In this document: positions 6,439 through 12,710 of the stretch, piece after piece | Numbering within the stretch: the first letter of the stretch is position 1 | Layout: each line of letters opens with the position of its first letter | From: an uncultured Verrucomicrobiae bacterium | GTDB taxonomy: Bacteria > Verrucomicrobiota > Verrucomicrobiia > Palsa-1439 | Direction of reading: 5' to 3' | DNA: 16,420 bases | NCBI GenBank assembly: GCA_937927265.1 | Contig: CALBCO010000134.1 | Coordinates: 1-16,420, forward strand | Made by a program: the position numbers and the translations under genes | Notes under the pieces: generated by a model | Told to the model about the DNA's origin: nothing | The model's input: the letters and a program-made list of their open reading frames with translations, nothing else | The model's database searches: none

Positions 6439-7775
6439 ACAATCTCCTCCGCATCAAACAACGGCCCTTCCCGGCAGACGCGCGCGTAATCCTCGCTGCC
6501 GTCCGCGTGCCGCACTTTCTGCACGCACGAGAAACAGACGCCGAAGCCGCACCCCATGCGTTTCTCCAGCAATACCTTCAACGGGAGCCCGGCCGCGCGG
6601 CAAATGCCGGTCATCACTTCCATCATCCGATGGGGACCGCAGGTGATCGCCATTGCCTGGGGCACAGGGCGTTCTCGAAGAAACCGCCGGTACTGTTCCG
6701 GCACCAAGCCTTGGTGGAGATTCGCCGCCGGCAAGCCGCGTACTCGCCGCGGTCGAGCCATGTCGCACGACAGAAAAATGTCTGCTGGCTTCACTCCGGC
6801 GGCGAGCAGATCGTCGAGATACACATATGCTGCGCGGGGGGACTCGCCAAAAGTGACGGCGAGTTCGTCTTGCAAACGCAAGCTCGCCAGCGTGGCAATG
6901 CCGAGAAACACCTTGACCGGGAACGCATAAAATCGCAGTGCCTCGACCAACGTAATCAGCGGCGCCATCCCCACCCCCCCGCCGATGATGTGAACTTCCT
7001 CCACGCCGGCCGCACGGAGTGGCCGGACATCAAATGGTTGGCCTAGTGGACCGAGCATGTGGACCCGGTCGCCACGGTTGAGTTTGGTCATCAGGTTCGT
7101 GCCCAACCCTTCCGGCAACACTTTGTACAGCAGGTCAAAGTGATCGGGTGCCGGCGGGTGCAACGTCAACGCCAGCGATGGCGGCAAAGCCAGCCGTTTC
7201 AGGTAATCGGCTGGGAAGTGCGGATGAAAATCCCGGCAGATGCCGAACGGGCGTTTCAGCATCGGCCGCGGCGTCCAGTCCACCGGGCCGCGGTTCACCG
7301 TGCGCGCCCCGAAGGGGAACCGTTCCGGCAAAGTGTCCATCATGAAGAACTGGGGCGGCACAAGCCCGCTCAACTCCGGCGCGCGAAACACGAGCCGATA
7401 ATGCGATCGGTCCTCGGTCGGCCTGTTGCTCAGCACCTCCGCGTGAAACGTAGCGACGGTGGTGGTCCGTGGCCTTAGGGGGCCGGCCAGTTCTTCCAGC
7501 GACGTGAACAGGGCGCGGGGATACCGGTCGGCAAGCTGCGGCGTGCGCAGCCGGTGCATAACGGCGGCGGTGGCGGCAACAACAACAGCGAGGTGCAGGA
7601 ACCGGTCGCGGTCTTGCCGGGCGATCCTCTGAAACTTCGCCACCGGTGTGTCCGGGGTGAAGAAGCTGATCCGCCGTCGGCCCTGCCGTGCCACGTGGCC
7701 GTCGAGCGTCCACCCGTCGCGCGCCAGAAGCTGGGCGATGGTTGCGTTGAGGTTCACCGAGGCTAAGAATGGCAA
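6381..7775 (-). CDS. PyrK-like dihydroorotate dehydrogenase electron-transfer subunit, extended
   Basis: In PyrK, FAD and a 2Fe-2S cluster carry electrons from the PyrD flavin to NAD+. The match lies in the C-terminal two thirds: a reductase-like barrel with RPFGI (175-179, usually RPFSI), the NAD-binding loop GGGVGMAPL (265-273), CGPHRMM (379-385) and a cluster site with Cys409, Cys414, Cys417 and Cys434 ending VCREGPLF. The product is 464 residues, whereas PyrK proteins are near 250-290. The excess is an N-terminal stretch of about 105 residues I do not recognise, an insert before and after RPFGI, and a cysteine-rich tail CGCAARC. The listed start is TTG without a clear ribosome-binding site, so the true start may be downstream; an internal ATG is at codon 73. 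It precedes and overlaps pyrD. A related ferredoxin reductase-like function is possible but less likely. Confidence 0.85.
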   Translation of the reverse strand: MPFLASVNLNATIAQLLARDGWTLDGHVARQGRRRISFFTPDTPVAKFQRIARQDRDRFLHLAVVVAATAAVMHRLRTPQLADRYPRALFTSLEELAGPLRPRTTTVATFHAEVLSNRPTEDRSHYRLVFRAPELSGLVPPQFFMMDTLPERFPFGARTVNRGPVDWTPRPMLKRPFGICRDFHPHFPADYLKRLALPPSLALTLHPPAPDHFDLLYKVLPEGLGTNLMTKLNRGDRVHMLGPLGQPFDVRPLRAAGVEEVHIIGGGVGMAPLITLVEALRFYAFPVKVFLGIATLASLRLQDELAVTFGESPRAAYVYLDDLLAAGVKPADIFLSCDMARPRRVRGLPAANLHQGLVPEQYRRFLRERPVPQAMAITCGPHRMMEVMTGICRAAGLPLKVLLEKRMGCGFGVCFSCVQKVRHADGSEDYARVCREGPLFDAEEIVWKPNSQPKWAGCGCAARC

Positions 7776-7816
7776 ATTGGTCGGGTTGTGTCTATATTTT
7801 CACAGAGCCAAGGCCC

Positions 7817-8311
7817 ATGAAGCCGACCCTGCAAAAACATCTCGAATACGCTTGTGGTTACTTGGAACTGAAAATGTACGAGGATGCCGTGCGCGAAGCG
7901 GATGTCGTTCTGGCCGAGGAACCGAACCACGCGCCGGCAATGGCGGCGAAATCCGCCGCGCTGTGGCAGGCCAACCGCCTGCAGGAAGCCGAGCCGTGCC
8001 TGGCCAAGCTTGCCGAGTTGTACCCGCGCGAGCCCGGTCTGTGGATCAATCTTGCCTACATCCGCCGTCGAACACAGTCGCTTGACGCGGCCATCGAAAC
8101 GTTGCAGCATGCGTTCACTGCCAACCCGCGCGATGCCTTGGCGCATTTCAACATGGCTTGTTACCGGGCCGTGCAGAACCGCCCGGCTGAAGCGTTGGCG
8201 TTGTTGCGCGCTGCCGTCCGTCTCGATCCGCAACTGAAGAAAGTCGCGCGTGCCGAGCCGGACCTGACCCCGTTGCGGGAACTGCCGGAATTCCTTCACC
8301 TGCTGGGATAA
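7817..8311 (+). CDS. tetratricopeptide-repeat protein
   Basis: A 164-residue product made mainly of TPR units, helical hairpins used for protein contacts. Repeats can be read at about residues 4-36 (LEYACGYLELKMYEDAVREADVVL), 38-70 (alanine-rich, QANRLQEAEPCLAKLAELYP), 73-105 (PGLWINLAYIRRRTQSLDAAIETLQHAF) and 107-139 (AHFNMACYRAVQNRPAEALALLRAAVRLDP), closing with the frequent tail DLTPLRELPEFLHLL. No signal peptide is visible, so it is probably cytosolic. I start at the ATG at 7817, where the first repeat begins; an in-frame ATG at 7769 adds 16 residues and would overlap the divergent gene. A -10-like TATATT is at 7793-7798 with only a poor -35. The partner is unknown. Confidence 0.85.
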   Translation: MKPTLQKHLEYACGYLELKMYEDAVREADVVLAEEPNHAPAMAAKSAALWQANRLQEAEPCLAKLAELYPREPGLWINLAYIRRRTQSLDAAIETLQHAFTANPRDALAHFNMACYRAVQNRPAEALALLRAAVRLDPQLKKVARAEPDLTPLRELPEFLHLLG

Positions 8312-8374
8312 ACTCGGTTTGTGCAGATTCTCAATCCGCCAGCCCCGTGTCCCCGCAGCTCGCCGATATCTCTC

Positions 8375-8400
8375 TTACGTGCAACATATGTTGCCCGTAA
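8375..8400. other. 26-base near-perfect palindrome between convergent genes
   Basis: The core GCAACATATGTTGC (8381-8394) is a perfect 14-base palindrome. It is flanked by TTACG (8375-8379) and CGTAA (8396-8400), which are also reverse complements, leaving only one mismatched pair (8380/8395). It lies between the convergent ends of the TPR gene and the dioxygenase gene. Neither side has a T-run, so it is not a canonical terminator. It could be a protein-binding site or a transcript-end hairpin. Confidence 0.6.
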
Positions 8401-8438
8401 CAAACACATTGCCGGGCGCGTGCGAAGGGAAGATGGAC

Positions 8439-9239
8439 TCAGCGTTCGTAGAGACTTGGATTCAACGGCGTCTTGATGATCTCGCCCACCACCGCCCCCG
8501 GACACCAATTGTGCCAATCGCGTTCCTGGTTTTTGTTTCGCGGTTGGGCCAAGCGCATGTCCACGTCCATGTAAATGACAGTCATCACCCGTCGCGGCCG
8601 ATCACTGGTGTTGGGACCAGCCCGGTGAAACGTCCAGCCATAGTGGAAACTCACCTCGCCAAGATCGAACGGCGTCTCGTCCTGGGGGAGTTGTTTGTCA
8701 AGCAACAGCTTGCTGATTTTCTTTTCGCTCTCGTCGCTGATTTCCAGGTCGCGGCCCGTGGTCAGGCAGTGGCTGCCCACGCTGAACGCGAGCGGTCCCA
8801 TCGCCAGTGGTGTGGCCTGCAACGGCACCCAGACGGTGCAGCATTTGGCCGTCGCCAACGGCCAGTATTGTTGGTCGGCATGCCACGGCGTGAGACCCCC
8901 GCTCGGTTCCTTGTACAGCGCTTGATCGTGATAGAGCCGGACGCCGCGCGTGCCCATCAACTCCGCCGCCAACCGCGCCAGCCGACGGCTGAACACAAAC
9001 TCTTTCACCACGGCACTGTGCCGCCAGAGGTTGATCACTTGTAGAAACGCCTTCTCGTACGTGGTGCGCTCGTGCATGGGCTTGGTCTGGGGATTAAGCT
9101 TGAGCACCAGTTCAGTGATTTCCCGGCCGTAGTAGTCCAACGTGGCCGCATCGAAAACATTTTTGAGTTTGATATAGCCGTCGCGTTGGAAGCGGCTGAT
9201 TTGATCCGGCGTGACTTGATAAGGGGTGTCGAGGTTCAT
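8439..9239 (-). CDS. phytanoyl-CoA dioxygenase (PhyH) family protein
   Basis: Members are Fe(II)/2-oxoglutarate-dependent oxygenases that hydroxylate small molecules; the substrate here cannot be read from sequence. The product has 266 residues from the ATG at 9239 (MNLDTPYQVTPDQISRFQRDGYIKLKNVFD, shown here as the family-typical opening). An in-frame start 36 bases upstream would run into the end of carB. The iron-binding triad appears as His120 and Asp122 in TPWHADQQYW, with His205 in GWTFHRAGPN. Arg216 or Arg217 in DRPRRVMTVIY is the likely 2-oxoglutarate anchor. No signal peptide is seen. It starts 39 bases after the carB C-half on the same strand and may share its transcript, though a link to pyrimidine synthesis is not evident. 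Confidence 0.9.
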   Translation of the reverse strand: MNLDTPYQVTPDQISRFQRDGYIKLKNVFDAATLDYYGREITELVLKLNPQTKPMHERTTYEKAFLQVINLWRHSAVVKEFVFSRRLARLAAELMGTRGVRLYHDQALYKEPSGGLTPWHADQQYWPLATAKCCTVWVPLQATPLAMGPLAFSVGSHCLTTGRDLEISDESEKKISKLLLDKQLPQDETPFDLGEVSFHYGWTFHRAGPNTSDRPRRVMTVIYMDVDMRLAQPRNKNQERDWHNWCPGAVVGEIIKTPLNPSLYER

Positions 9240-9278
9240 GGTTGAAAAGAAAGCACGCCAGCCCGCGGGGCGCAACTG

Positions 9279-11075
9279 TCACTTCAACTGGGCGTGGAAC
9301 TCTTGCAGCGAGTGCACCTTCAACCCCCGGTCGCGCAACGTCTTGATGCCGAGCGCCGCTGCCTTGGCGCTGGCCAGCGTCGTCATGATCGAGATGCGGT
9401 GCAGCACGGCGGCGGTGCGGATTTTCACTTCGTCGGCGCGTGGTGACTGGCCGCTGGGGGTGTTGATGACCATGGCGATTTCGCCGTTTTTGATCAGGTC
9501 GAGGATGTTGGGTCGGCCTTCCTGTACCTTGAACAACAATTGCACAGGCAGTCCAGCGGCCTGTAACACCTTGGCAGTGCCGTTGGTGGCACAGAGCGTG
9601 AACCCCAGCTCCACGAGTTGCCGGGCGATGGGGACGACCTTCACCTTGTCAGAATCGCGAACGCTGATGAACACTTTACCGGACGCCGGCAACGGTGGTT
9701 GGGCGGCCATCTGTGATTTTGCATAAGCCATTCCCCAATCGCGTCCCAGACCCATGACTTCGCCCGTGCTCCGCATCTCCGGGCCGAGCAAAATATCCTG
9801 CCCGGGGAACTTGCTGAAGGAGAACACCGATTCTTTGACCGAAAAGTGTTTCGGCCAGATCTCCTCGGTGAACCCCAGGTCAGTGAGTTTTTTGCCGGTC
9901 ATGACTTTCGCGGCGAGCTTCGCCAGCGGCCGGCCAATCGCCTTGCTCACAAACGGCACCGTCCGCGACGCGCGCGGGTTTACTTCCAACACCCAGACAT
10001 GCTTGCCCTTGACGGCAAACTGTACGTTCATCAAACCGGCCACCTGTAGTTCACGGGACATTGTATGTGTGTATTGGCGCATCGTCTCAATCACATCTTT
10101 GTCCAGCGAATGGGGTGGCAACACCATCGCGGCGTCGCCGGAATGGCAACCGGCAAACTCAATATGTTCCAAAAATCCGCCGATGACGATCGTGTTGCCG
10201 CCGACACCGATGTCGGCAACCGCATCCACATCCACTTCAATGGCTTCTTCGAGGAATTTGTCCACCAACACCGGTCGCTCCGGTGATGCCTCGACTGCGT
10301 GGCGCATGTAATACCGAAGTTCGTCGTCGGAATAGACAATCTGCATCGCCCGGCCGCCGAGCACGAATGACGGCCGCACCAATACGGGGTAACCAATGTT
10401 TTTCGCTGCCGCGAGCGCCTCTTCCTCGTTGGTCGCCAGCCCGTTCGGCGGCTGCGGAATTTTCAGCCGGTCGAGCATGGCCGCGAACAGTTTCCGGTCT
10501 TCAGCAATCTCGATGTTCTGCGGCGAAGTGCCGATGATGTTGACGCCGTTTTTTTGGAGGCCCAGGGCGAGATTCAAAGGCGTCTGCCCGCCGAATTGGG
10601 CAATTGCGCCCCAACAATTCTCGCGTTCGTAAATGTGCAGCACATCCTCCAACGTCAACGGCTCAAAAAACAGTTTGTCCGACGTGTCGTAGTCGGTCGA
10701 AACGGTCTCCGGGTTGGAGTTGACCATGATCGTCTCGAACCCGAGTTCCTTCAACGCAAACGCCGCGTGGACGCAGCAGTAATCAAACTCAATCCCTTGG
10801 CCGATCCGGTTCGGCCCGCCGCCCAAGATCATTACCTTTTTCGCGTCCGTTTTCCGGATTTCGTCGTCGTCGGTATCGTAGGTCGAATAGTAATAAGGCG
10901 TGTACGCCTCAAACTCCGCCGCGCACGTGTCCACCAGCCGGTAACTCGGCACCAGGCCGATTTTCTTTCGCAAGGCGCGGACTTCGTCCTCCGTGGACCC
11001 GACCAATGCGGCAATCTGCCGGTCGGAGAACCCGAACGACTTGGCTTGGGCAAGCAGTGATTTGCCGTAAGACAT
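9279..11075 (-). CDS. carB: carbamoyl-phosphate synthase large subunit, C-terminal half (split CarB)
   Basis: CarB makes carbamoyl phosphate for pyrimidine and arginine synthesis. Normal CarB has about 1070 residues; this one has 598 and corresponds only to the second half. Residues 1-65 are the oligomerisation domain (FGFSDRQIAALVGSTEDEVRALR split over 15-37, then VDTCAAEFEA at 48-57). An ATP-grasp carbamate-phosphorylating unit follows, with GGGPNRIGQGIEFDYC (85-100), NPETVSTDYDTSD (121-133), VRPSFVLGGRAM (233-244), EHIEFAGCHSGD (303-314) and EVNPRASRTVPF (364-375). The C-terminus is the MGS-like allosteric domain with NGTA (498-501) and NTPSGQ (538-543). I start at the ATG at 11075 (MSYGKSLL), with AGGGTGGGTG just upstream. 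The frame stays open another 117 bases upstream but encodes nothing CarB-like. No N-terminal half or carA is in the window. Separate CarB halves are known from Aquifex and Methanocaldococcus. Confidence 0.95.
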   Translation of the reverse strand: MSYGKSLLAQAKSFGFSDRQIAALVGSTEDEVRALRKKIGLVPSYRLVDTCAAEFEAYTPYYYSTYDTDDDEIRKTDAKKVMILGGGPNRIGQGIEFDYCCVHAAFALKELGFETIMVNSNPETVSTDYDTSDKLFFEPLTLEDVLHIYERENCWGAIAQFGGQTPLNLALGLQKNGVNIIGTSPQNIEIAEDRKLFAAMLDRLKIPQPPNGLATNEEEALAAAKNIGYPVLVRPSFVLGGRAMQIVYSDDELRYYMRHAVEASPERPVLVDKFLEEAIEVDVDAVADIGVGGNTIVIGGFLEHIEFAGCHSGDAAMVLPPHSLDKDVIETMRQYTHTMSRELQVAGLMNVQFAVKGKHVWVLEVNPRASRTVPFVSKAIGRPLAKLAAKVMTGKKLTDLGFTEEIWPKHFSVKESVFSFSKFPGQDILLGPEMRSTGEVMGLGRDWGMAYAKSQMAAQPPLPASGKVFISVRDSDKVKVVPIARQLVELGFTLCATNGTAKVLQAAGLPVQLLFKVQEGRPNILDLIKNGEIAMVINTPSGQSPRADEVKIRTAAVLHRISIMTTLASAKAAALGIKTLRDRGLKVHSLQEFHAQLK

Positions 11076-11083
11076 TGTCACCC

Positions 11084-11112
11084 ACCCTAGCGAAACCAAT
11101 TGGCTCTGACAA
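11084..11112 (-). promoter_or_regulatory. candidate promoter of the carB C-half
   Basis: On the minus strand TTGTCA (11107-11112, one mismatch) and TAGGGT (11084-11089, three mismatches) are exactly 17 bases apart. Only 8 bases separate the -10 from the ATG, so transcription would start at or within about three bases of the start codon and give a nearly leaderless message. The same bases (AGGGTGGGTG) can alternatively be read as a ribosome-binding site for a longer transcript. Confidence 0.35.
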
Positions 11113-11152
11113 GCCGGGGGGTGCGGTTTCAGCATCGCGTGGCGCCGATTTT

Positions 11153-11216
11153 CCGTGCGGATGCCTTGTCGAAGACAGGGCCGACGGCCCACCCACCGGT
11201 GGCTGAGGGCCGCACG
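11153..11216. repeat. GC-rich nested inverted repeats upstream of carB
   Basis: CGTGCGG (11154-11160) and CCGCACG (11210-11216) can close a stem around two inner elements: the hairpin GGGCC-GAC-GGCCC (11178-11190) and the palindrome CCACCGGTGG (11193-11202). The block fills the gap between the single-ACT gene and the carB half. It may be a copy of a short interspersed repeat like the hairpin cluster near 15787-15816, or a structured transcript end for the upstream gene. No T-run follows on the minus strand. Confidence 0.45.
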
Positions 11217-11219
11217 CTT

Positions 11220-11777
11220 CTATCCCTCACGAGCGTTGAGCGCTTCGGTCAGTTTTCGGACGGCTGTCGCCAACTGTGTCGCCGTGGGCAGGCGTCGCCT
11301 GCCGTCTGCGGTCACGTGAAAAATATCAAGCACCACGTTGTCAGCGCGCGTGTAAATATCGGCTTGGGCGATATGCAGACCGCTCGCCGCCAACACCCCG
11401 GCAACCTTGGCCAACAGTCCCGGCCGATCCCAGGTGCATAACGCCAACTCGGTCACTCCTCGTTCTGGGACGGGCCGCCATTGCACCGCCGGGGTTGTGC
11501 CCGGTTGGTCCGGTTCATCCAGCAAAGCGAAAAACTGGTGAATGGTTTCGAGGTGCCACAACAGCGCCACGCCGTCGGTCTGTTGCCAGTACCGGGCGGG
11601 CATGGTGGCAAAATGCACGTCCAGTTCTTCCGGGCTAACCAGTTTGCTGAGTTGTTGGGAAGCCGTTTCGTACAAGCGCGCACGATGGGCTTTCCACGCC
11701 CGGCTCGCGAGGGCCGCCTGACGCTCGACTTGGGAATCCACGGTTTTTTCTTTTGAACTTGATGTTTTCTTGTTCAT
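11220..11777 (-). CDS. single-ACT-domain protein resembling the C-terminal part of GlnD
   Basis: A 185-residue product from the ATG at 11777, with GAGG a few bases upstream. Residues about 20-90 (helical, PARYWQQTDGVALLWHLETI) and 100-184 resemble the segment of PII uridylyltransferase GlnD between its HD domain and first ACT domain: VQWRPVPERGVTEL, then CTWDRPGLLAKVAGVLA (114-130), and IAQADIYTRADNVVLDIFHV (136-155). ACT domains bind small ligands, usually amino acids; in GlnD they sense glutamine. Here the nucleotidyltransferase and HD catalytic domains are absent, and the protein ends where the second ACT domain would begin. The sequence upstream is a different gene, so this is not a simple frameshift inside GlnD. 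It could be a stand-alone sensor, a piece of a split GlnD, or a remnant. It begins 11 bases after the YhbP-like stop. Confidence 0.75.
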   Translation of the reverse strand: MNKKTSSSKEKTVDSQVERQAALASRAWKAHRARLYETASQQLSKLVSPEELDVHFATMPARYWQQTDGVALLWHLETIHQFFALLDEPDQPGTTPAVQWRPVPERGVTELALCTWDRPGLLAKVAGVLAASGLHIAQADIYTRADNVVLDIFHVTADGRRRLPTATQLATAVRKLTEALNAREG

Positions 11778-11788
11778 TTCAACCTCGC

Positions 11789-12283
11789 TCACGGCGGCTC
11801 GTTGTGCAGCTGCGTTCCCCCGTGGCGCGGGTGGCGGTGCCACTCCTCTTTGTGGCCCAAGCCCAGCCGGTTGTCAATCAGTCGCATCCAATCCGGCGCG
11901 GCTTGCCACAACACGGTTTTCGCCAACGCGCCGGTCAACGCCACGTCGCCCGTCAGCAAAAACGGGAACCGCGCCGTGTACAACTCCCAACCCCGCGTCC
12001 GGGCCGCCCCGTTGAGTTGACGGACGGCACCGTGCCACTGAATCCCGGTGATCTCGTGCCATTCCTGACGATCGGTTTGCACCGTGCCCGCCGCGCGGCC
12101 GGTGGCCACCAACGCCTGCCCATGACGGCTGGCCGGGTCGCTGACGAAATAGAGATTCAGCTCCGCATCCACGGCATAAAACACGGCCGCTGCATGCGCG
12201 CCCGCCGCGTCATGGACCGCCAATGTCGTCACCCGTTGATCTTGCAAATACGCGAGCAACCGTTCATGGATACCCTTCTGCAC
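11789..12283 (-). CDS. YhbP-like (UPF0306) flavin-fold protein
   Basis: A 164-residue product resembling the pyridoxamine-phosphate-oxidase-like split barrels of the E. coli YhbP group, whose biochemical role I do not know. Seen in order: VTTLAVHDAAGAHAAAVFYAVD (split over 18-39), LYFVSDPASRHGQAL (44-58), AAGTVQ (64-69), ITGIQWHGAVRQL (78-90), YTARFPFL (102-109) and the C-terminal WMRLIDNRLGLGHKEEW (132-148), which matches the family pattern of an aromatic-rich strand followed by NTLGFG.K..W. The start is GTG at 12283 without a clear ribosome-binding site; TAGAAT lies 6 bases upstream and could be a -10. The next gene, with a single ACT domain, follows closely, so they probably share a transcript. 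Confidence 0.8.
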   Translation of the reverse strand: MQKGIHERLLAYLQDQRVTTLAVHDAAGAHAAAVFYAVDAELNLYFVSDPASRHGQALVATGRAAGTVQTDRQEWHEITGIQWHGAVRQLNGAARTRGWELYTARFPFLLTGDVALTGALAKTVLWQAAPDWMRLIDNRLGLGHKEEWHRHPRHGGTQLHNEPP

Positions 12284-12710
12284 GCGGTTATTCTACTGCC
12301 TCCGTCGTTGTTTCGCCCCTGTCACACCGCGCGCCGAGCCGGTGTTACGGGCGCGAGCCGCGTTGGCTGGTGGCGCGTTTTTTCGGGTTGTTCAAGCGCC
12401 ACTTCTCTTCGCCCTGCGGCAGGGCATGGCCGGGGCGCGGAGTCTCGTCCGCGGCCGGCGGGGTGGGCTTCCAATTCTGTTTGTCCCACCAACTGAACGG
12501 ACGATCAATTTTGGACTTTGGATTTTCCATTTTGGCTTAGTCATTCCGCCGGCGAAAAGTTTTTATCGAAGCAACGATCATGGTGAAAATCGCATCAGTT
12601 TCCTACAACAAGAGGGCGGCTCGTTCCTCTGTCACCAACTTAGACTCGACCGACATCTCCAGCCAATACATCATTCCACGCACTTGCTCGCGCCCAGCCC
12701 CGGCCGTCAA
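12284..12710. other. 427-base gap with no supported gene
   Basis: The gap separates purB from the YhbP-like gene. It holds a -10-like TAGAAT on the minus strand (12290-12295), a GC-rich part, and an A/T-rich imperfect repeat of TTTTGGA-like units around 12508-12537. A 61-codon minus-strand frame (12345-12530) rich in W, K and P is open here, but without a good ribosome-binding site or a family I recognise. I found no convincing terminator for purB and no RNA gene. Confidence 0.5.

Noticed and set aside
11076..11192. In-frame extension of the carB half by 39 codons
   Set aside because: The extra residues are not CarB-like, cover the nested inverted repeats, and the ATG at 11075 has a ribosome-binding-like sequence directly upstream.
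12385..12400. T-run after GC-rich sequence considered as a + strand terminator
   Set aside because: There is no + strand gene upstream and the preceding bases do not form a continuous stem.
12345..12530. A 61-codon minus-strand frame in the purB/YhbP gap
   Set aside because: It has no clear ribosome-binding site or known family, and its start falls in A/T-rich imperfect repeats; I mention it in the gap entry but do not call it a gene.
12508..12537. TTTTGGA-like imperfect repeats considered as an iteron or CRISPR-like array
   Set aside because: The units are short, imperfect and contiguous with no spacers, and no cas or replication-initiator gene is adjacent; simple-sequence drift explains them.
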